The notes under the pieces are model-generated. The model saw nothing but the letters and a program-made list of their open reading frames with translations. It searched no databases and had not been told where the DNA came from. Both the position numbers and the translations under genes were made by a program. A stretch of DNA of 8,483 nucleotides from Rhodospirillaceae bacterium (lineage in GTDB: Bacteria; Pseudomonadota; Alphaproteobacteria; Rhodospirillales; Magnetovibrionaceae), in the NCBI GenBank assembly GCA_002401565.1, contig NVTL01000020.1, positions 1 to 8,483 on the forward strand, in the 5' to 3' direction. How positions within the stretch are numbered: position 1 is the first letter of the stretch; each line of letters opens with the position of its first letter. Positions 5,766-8,483 of this stretch are shown one piece after another.

Positions 5766-6779
5766 TCAGCTCATGCACGATTTGCAAATTGAAATATCTT
5801 TGTACCGGCCTTCGGCATGAATACGGCGAATGTTAGACATCTCGGGTCCATGCCAGATCGTATGGATATCACTTTCAAAAACATTGCCAACCTTCAACTT
5901 GTTGGCCAGGTGACAACAGGCGATAACATCACCGTTGGCCCGAATGCTCATGCGTTGCCACAACGGCGTGCAAATTGGGTTTTCCAAATGAGGCCGGTCT
6001 TGCGGCACCAGATCATCTTTAGCATCAGCCTCACCCTTGAAAGGGATGTAATGCTGTATGGAAACAATGTCTGCAACATCGGTCCACATATCGCGAAAGG
6101 CTTGTTCTTCGTGCTGGTTTAAAGACGTGACCACCATACTTACCCGCAAAAGCGGCAAGCTTTCCCCCATTTCGTCACGCAAGCGTTTGAAGGTTTTTGT
6201 GTTTTCAATGACCAAGTCGAATTTTTCAGATTTTCTCATAATCTGATAGGTCTCAGGCGTTGCCGCATCAATACTGACCAAAAGCCGTGTTAAACCAGAT
6301 CCAATTAATTTACGGCTTACTTCTTCGGTTAACAAATGCGCATTGGTGCCAACAAAAATATCCATAATGCCATTGCTAGACGCCGCATCAATATAGTCAA
6401 AGAGGTGCTTTTGCATGAGCCCTTCGTTATTGTTGCTCACCGAAATCGCTGGCATGCCATAACGCCCAGCCTCTTCGCAAATTTTGCGGAAATCTTCTGG
6501 GGTCATCCGGTTGTTGATATAGGTGGGGTTTTTTGTTCCGTACTGATGAGGACACGTCACGCACCGTAAATTGCACTTATATTCTGGCTCAATATCCAAA
6601 AACAAAGGAAAGTCACGTAACGCTGTTCCGCCTTGGCCTGTTTCATCCCAATCTTTGCGATACTGAAAAAAACGTTCGCCAAACTTGTGATAAATAGGCT
6701 GCAGGAAATCATCCGTGCCATACATTTTTACCTTGCCGTCACGTGTACCTGAATACTGGTATTTTAACTGCTTAGACAT
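5766..6779 (-). CDS. radical SAM/SPASM enzyme
   Basis: A 337-residue product from the preferred ATG. C69-X3-C73-X2-C76 (K-C-N-L-R-C-V-T-C-P) is the radical SAM [4Fe-4S] motif. The place of the usual GGEP motif is taken by S-N-N-N-E-G (115-120). A strand ending in L-L-V-S-I-D-A (166-172) is typical of the partial TIM barrel. The C-terminal SPASM-type region has C270, C288, C289, C332 and C335, plus N-G-D-V-I-A-C-C and T-I-W-H-G, so auxiliary cluster binding is expected. The protein ends two residues after the last Cys, unlike the second radical SAM enzyme, which has a basic tail. Start: GGAG at 6785-6788 sits 5 bases before the ATG at 6779; a longer reading from 6827 lacks such a site. It lies 69 bases after the transferase gene and 13 before the acyltransferase gene. 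Radical chemistry on a sugar, peptide or amino acid is expected; the substrate is unknown. Confidence 0.9.
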   Translation of the reverse strand: MSKQLKYQYSGTRDGKVKMYGTDDFLQPIYHKFGERFFQYRKDWDETGQGGTALRDFPLFLDIEPEYKCNLRCVTCPHQYGTKNPTYINNRMTPEDFRKICEEAGRYGMPAISVSNNNEGLMQKHLFDYIDAASSNGIMDIFVGTNAHLLTEEVSRKLIGSGLTRLLVSIDAATPETYQIMRKSEKFDLVIENTKTFKRLRDEMGESLPLLRVSMVVTSLNQHEEQAFRDMWTDVADIVSIQHYIPFKGEADAKDDLVPQDRPHLENPICTPLWQRMSIRANGDVIACCHLANKLKVGNVFESDIHTIWHGPEMSNIRRIHAEGRYKDISICKSCMS

Positions 6780-6784
6780 TTGTT

Positions 6785-6788
6785 CTCC
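6785..6788 (-). promoter_or_regulatory. ribosome binding site deciding the second radical SAM start
   Basis: GGAG on the minus strand, 5 bases before the ATG at 6779. It favours that start over an in-frame ATG 16 codons upstream (6827), which would place this site inside the coding sequence. Confidence 0.65.
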
Positions 6789-6848
6789 GATCGGCTTTTG
6801 CGTATTTGTCTTGTGATTGAAAGGCAAAAACCATTATTTTATAGGTAC

Positions 6849-8483
6849 TCATTTTTGTGAAATCAGGCGAAAAATAGCTTTCAGCCAATCAAAGCTCCAA
6901 AGCCTACGTCTTAATCCATATTGCTCGCACCAACCAGATCGAGCCCCTTGCACATTTTCAGACTGCCACCAATCTTCGACATTTGACGCAATAGAATTCA
7001 AATGCTCGGCGGCTTTTTCAGGGCTTTTATGCAATATCTTTGCCTCAACCAGACGCTGGAAATAGACCTTACTTTCCTCGGCTAGGGGCCACTGTTCGTC
7101 CGTCCAAAAAGCAATTGTTGGGATATTCGCCGACAGGGCTTCTGCAAGTGGTGTCCCCAAATAATCAACGATTACAACATGGGCATTTGACAACAGGGTA
7201 TCAATGTCTAAGTCAGACGTTCTTAGGTTTTTGAATTTTTCAAAAACAATCTCATACTCATTTTTATTATAAACCTTCCACGCACCCAAAGCCGATTCTT
7301 TGCGAGGTTTGTAGATGCAGTGGTCAAAAGTCTCTTTGTCCAGATTTTCTAAAAATGAGATTTTGTTATTAAGATTAACAAAAAAGAATTTTGCCTCATG
7401 TGGAGAGGTATAGCGAAAATCCCGTAAGGGGGTGCCGCCTTCAATAAACAAAAAGTTTTTTTGTGGGCTCTTATGTTTTTTCACGCTGGACAGACGGGGC
7501 GAAGCGACGGGGATGGCCGTGGTTAAATAGTCCTTGTGGCTTTTCCAGCCCCAACTTAAAAACCCATTTAGCTTGTATTCAATTTCTGAAATTGAATAAT
7601 AATTTTGATCGTAACCATATCCTCCGCCGTGCTGGTGCACCGCGATGATTTCGCCATTTTCACAGGCCTTGGCAATAACAAAGGTATTCAGGTCCGAAAA
7701 TTGAAAATAAAAAGGTGCGGGAATAAACACCTTGCCTGACCGGTACTTAATTTGTTGAGCTTCAAAATCCAGCGGGGCAAATAAGTCTTTGAGATAATCA
7801 GGTCGGTAAGCATTGATCACACACTCAAACAACTGACTAACCGTGTTTTCTTGATGGCTAAGGCGAGTATTTTCCCCCTCCCCCACATCAGTTGTTGTTG
7901 CTTGTTTTGTTGAAAAACATCGGGCGGCACCTTCGACAATGGACCACTGCAAGCGCCCCATTCCATTTAACCTGTTGACCCTCGTTTTTCTAACCTCAAC
8001 ATTGGCGGCTTTCGTAATCGTTGTGGGGATTTTTTCTTTGTTCTTAGGTTCTGCAAAATTCTCTGTTTGCAGTGTCCAATTAGATGGGGCAATTTGTCGA
8101 ATAATTTCTGAACGTAAACAATAACTGAATGTATCGTCAAACAAGACACGAGTCATAAAGTCTTTATGTCCGCCCAAGTCCAGTTCAGGAAGGCCTTGTG
8201 CAACATCAACAGTTAAGGAACGATCCCCCCAAACCGACACAGCCGCTTCGATTTCTTGACAACGCCGTACAACGACACAGGCCGTTTGCAAAATCCACGG
8301 CATCAATAAGATACGCCAAAACCGAACGCTATAATTCACATTGTGCTGTTTGTTTAATTCAGGAAAAATTCTTGCTAATGCCGTCGAAGCAAGGTCTTTG
8401 ACAATTTCACCGCCGTGACCATGATCATATGCTGGAAAAGAGACCTCAAAATCCATCAAGGACTCTACAGACATTTCAGCAAG
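6849..8483 (-). CDS. LIC12162-family putative surface-glycan transferase, 5' end outside window
   Basis: The frame is open to the right edge; 544 codons are visible before the TGA at 6849-6851. Residues are counted from the internal Met at 8474. Recognisable family features are Y-S-V-R-F-W-R-I-L (48-56), A-V-H-Q-H-G-G-G-Y-G (278-287), S-W-G-W (307-310), E-G-G-T-P-L-R-D-F (345-353), I-Y-K-P-R (387-391), and a glycosyltransferase-like C-terminal motif D-Y-L-G-T-P-L-A-E-A-L-S-A-N-I-P (437-452) followed by A-F-W (455-457). The Met at 8474 has no ribosome binding site, L-A-E precedes it in frame, and the family normally has some tens of further N-terminal residues, so the true start probably lies beyond base 8483. 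The family (first named in Leptospira) occurs in lipopolysaccharide and capsule loci and is thought to transfer a sugar or related group; the reaction is not established to my knowledge. A 69-base gap separates it from the downstream radical SAM gene. Confidence 0.8.
   Translation of the reverse strand, partial: LAEMSVESLMDFEVSFPAYDHGHGGEIVKDLASTALARIFPELNKQHNVNYSVRFWRILLMPWILQTACVVVRRCQEIEAAVSVWGDRSLTVDVAQGLPELDLGGHKDFMTRVLFDDTFSYCLRSEIIRQIAPSNWTLQTENFAEPKNKEKIPTTITKAANVEVRKTRVNRLNGMGRLQWSIVEGAARCFSTKQATTTDVGEGENTRLSHQENTVSQLFECVINAYRPDYLKDLFAPLDFEAQQIKYRSGKVFIPAPFYFQFSDLNTFVIAKACENGEIIAVHQHGGGYGYDQNYYSISEIEYKLNGFLSWGWKSHKDYLTTAIPVASPRLSSVKKHKSPQKNFLFIEGGTPLRDFRYTSPHEAKFFFVNLNNKISFLENLDKETFDHCIYKPRKESALGAWKVYNKNEYEIVFEKFKNLRTSDLDIDTLLSNAHVVIVDYLGTPLAEALSANIPTIAFWTDEQWPLAEESKVYFQRLVEAKILHKSPEKAAEHLNSIASNVEDWWQSENVQGARSGWCEQYGLRRRLWSFDWLKAIFRLISQK

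Noticed and set aside
5817..6122. Plus-strand reading frames opposite the radical SAM and other genes
   Set aside because: They lie entirely antisense to strongly supported conserved genes and show no recognisable motifs.
5766..6827. Longer second radical SAM start at the ATG at 6827
   Set aside because: The extra 16 residues are not family-like and would bury the good ribosome binding site inside the gene.

Overview
The window looks like part of a cell-surface glycan (capsule, O-antigen or flagellin-glycan type) biosynthesis and modification locus from a Gram-negative, probably proteobacterial, genome of moderate G+C. This is inferred from the gene families and from tightly packed genes. 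No rRNA, tRNA, CRISPR array, insertion sequence or phage gene is visible, so the species cannot be fixed. All eight genes I can support lie on the minus strand, so transcription runs from high to low coordinates.

In transcription order: (1) 8483-6849, a LIC12162-family putative glycan transferase whose 5' end lies outside the window; (2) 6779-5766, a radical SAM/SPASM enzyme; (3) 5752-4997, an AAC(3)-fold N-acyltransferase; (4) 5000-3513, a DltA-like amino-acid adenylating enzyme; (5) 3516-3277, an acyl/aminoacyl carrier protein; (6) 3244-2099, a second radical SAM/SPASM enzyme with a very basic C-terminal tail; (7) 1983-877, a membrane-anchored SGNH-like protein with Cys in place of the usual nucleophilic Ser; then a 285-base gap; (8) 591-1, the N-terminal membrane half of an ABC exporter of the MsbA/PglK type, running off the left end. 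Genes 3/4 and 4/5 overlap by ATGA, and genes 2/3 are 13 bases apart, so 2-5 (and probably 6) form one operon.

The most interesting part is the core at 2099-6779. An adenylating enzyme with amino-acid-type pocket features and a stand-alone carrier protein should make an aminoacyl-S-carrier thioester, as DltA/DltC do. No DltB-type MBOAT or NRPS condensation domain is present. The acyltransferase candidates are the AAC(3)-fold protein, translationally coupled to the adenylating enzyme, and the Cys-type SGNH protein. Two radical SAM/SPASM enzymes flank this core. My working model (inference) is a pathway that activates an amino acid on the carrier protein, attaches it to an amino sugar or similar amine, modifies substrate or product by radical chemistry, and exports the glycan by the ABC transporter. 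The combination is worth a dedicated comparative search. Each individual family is already known.
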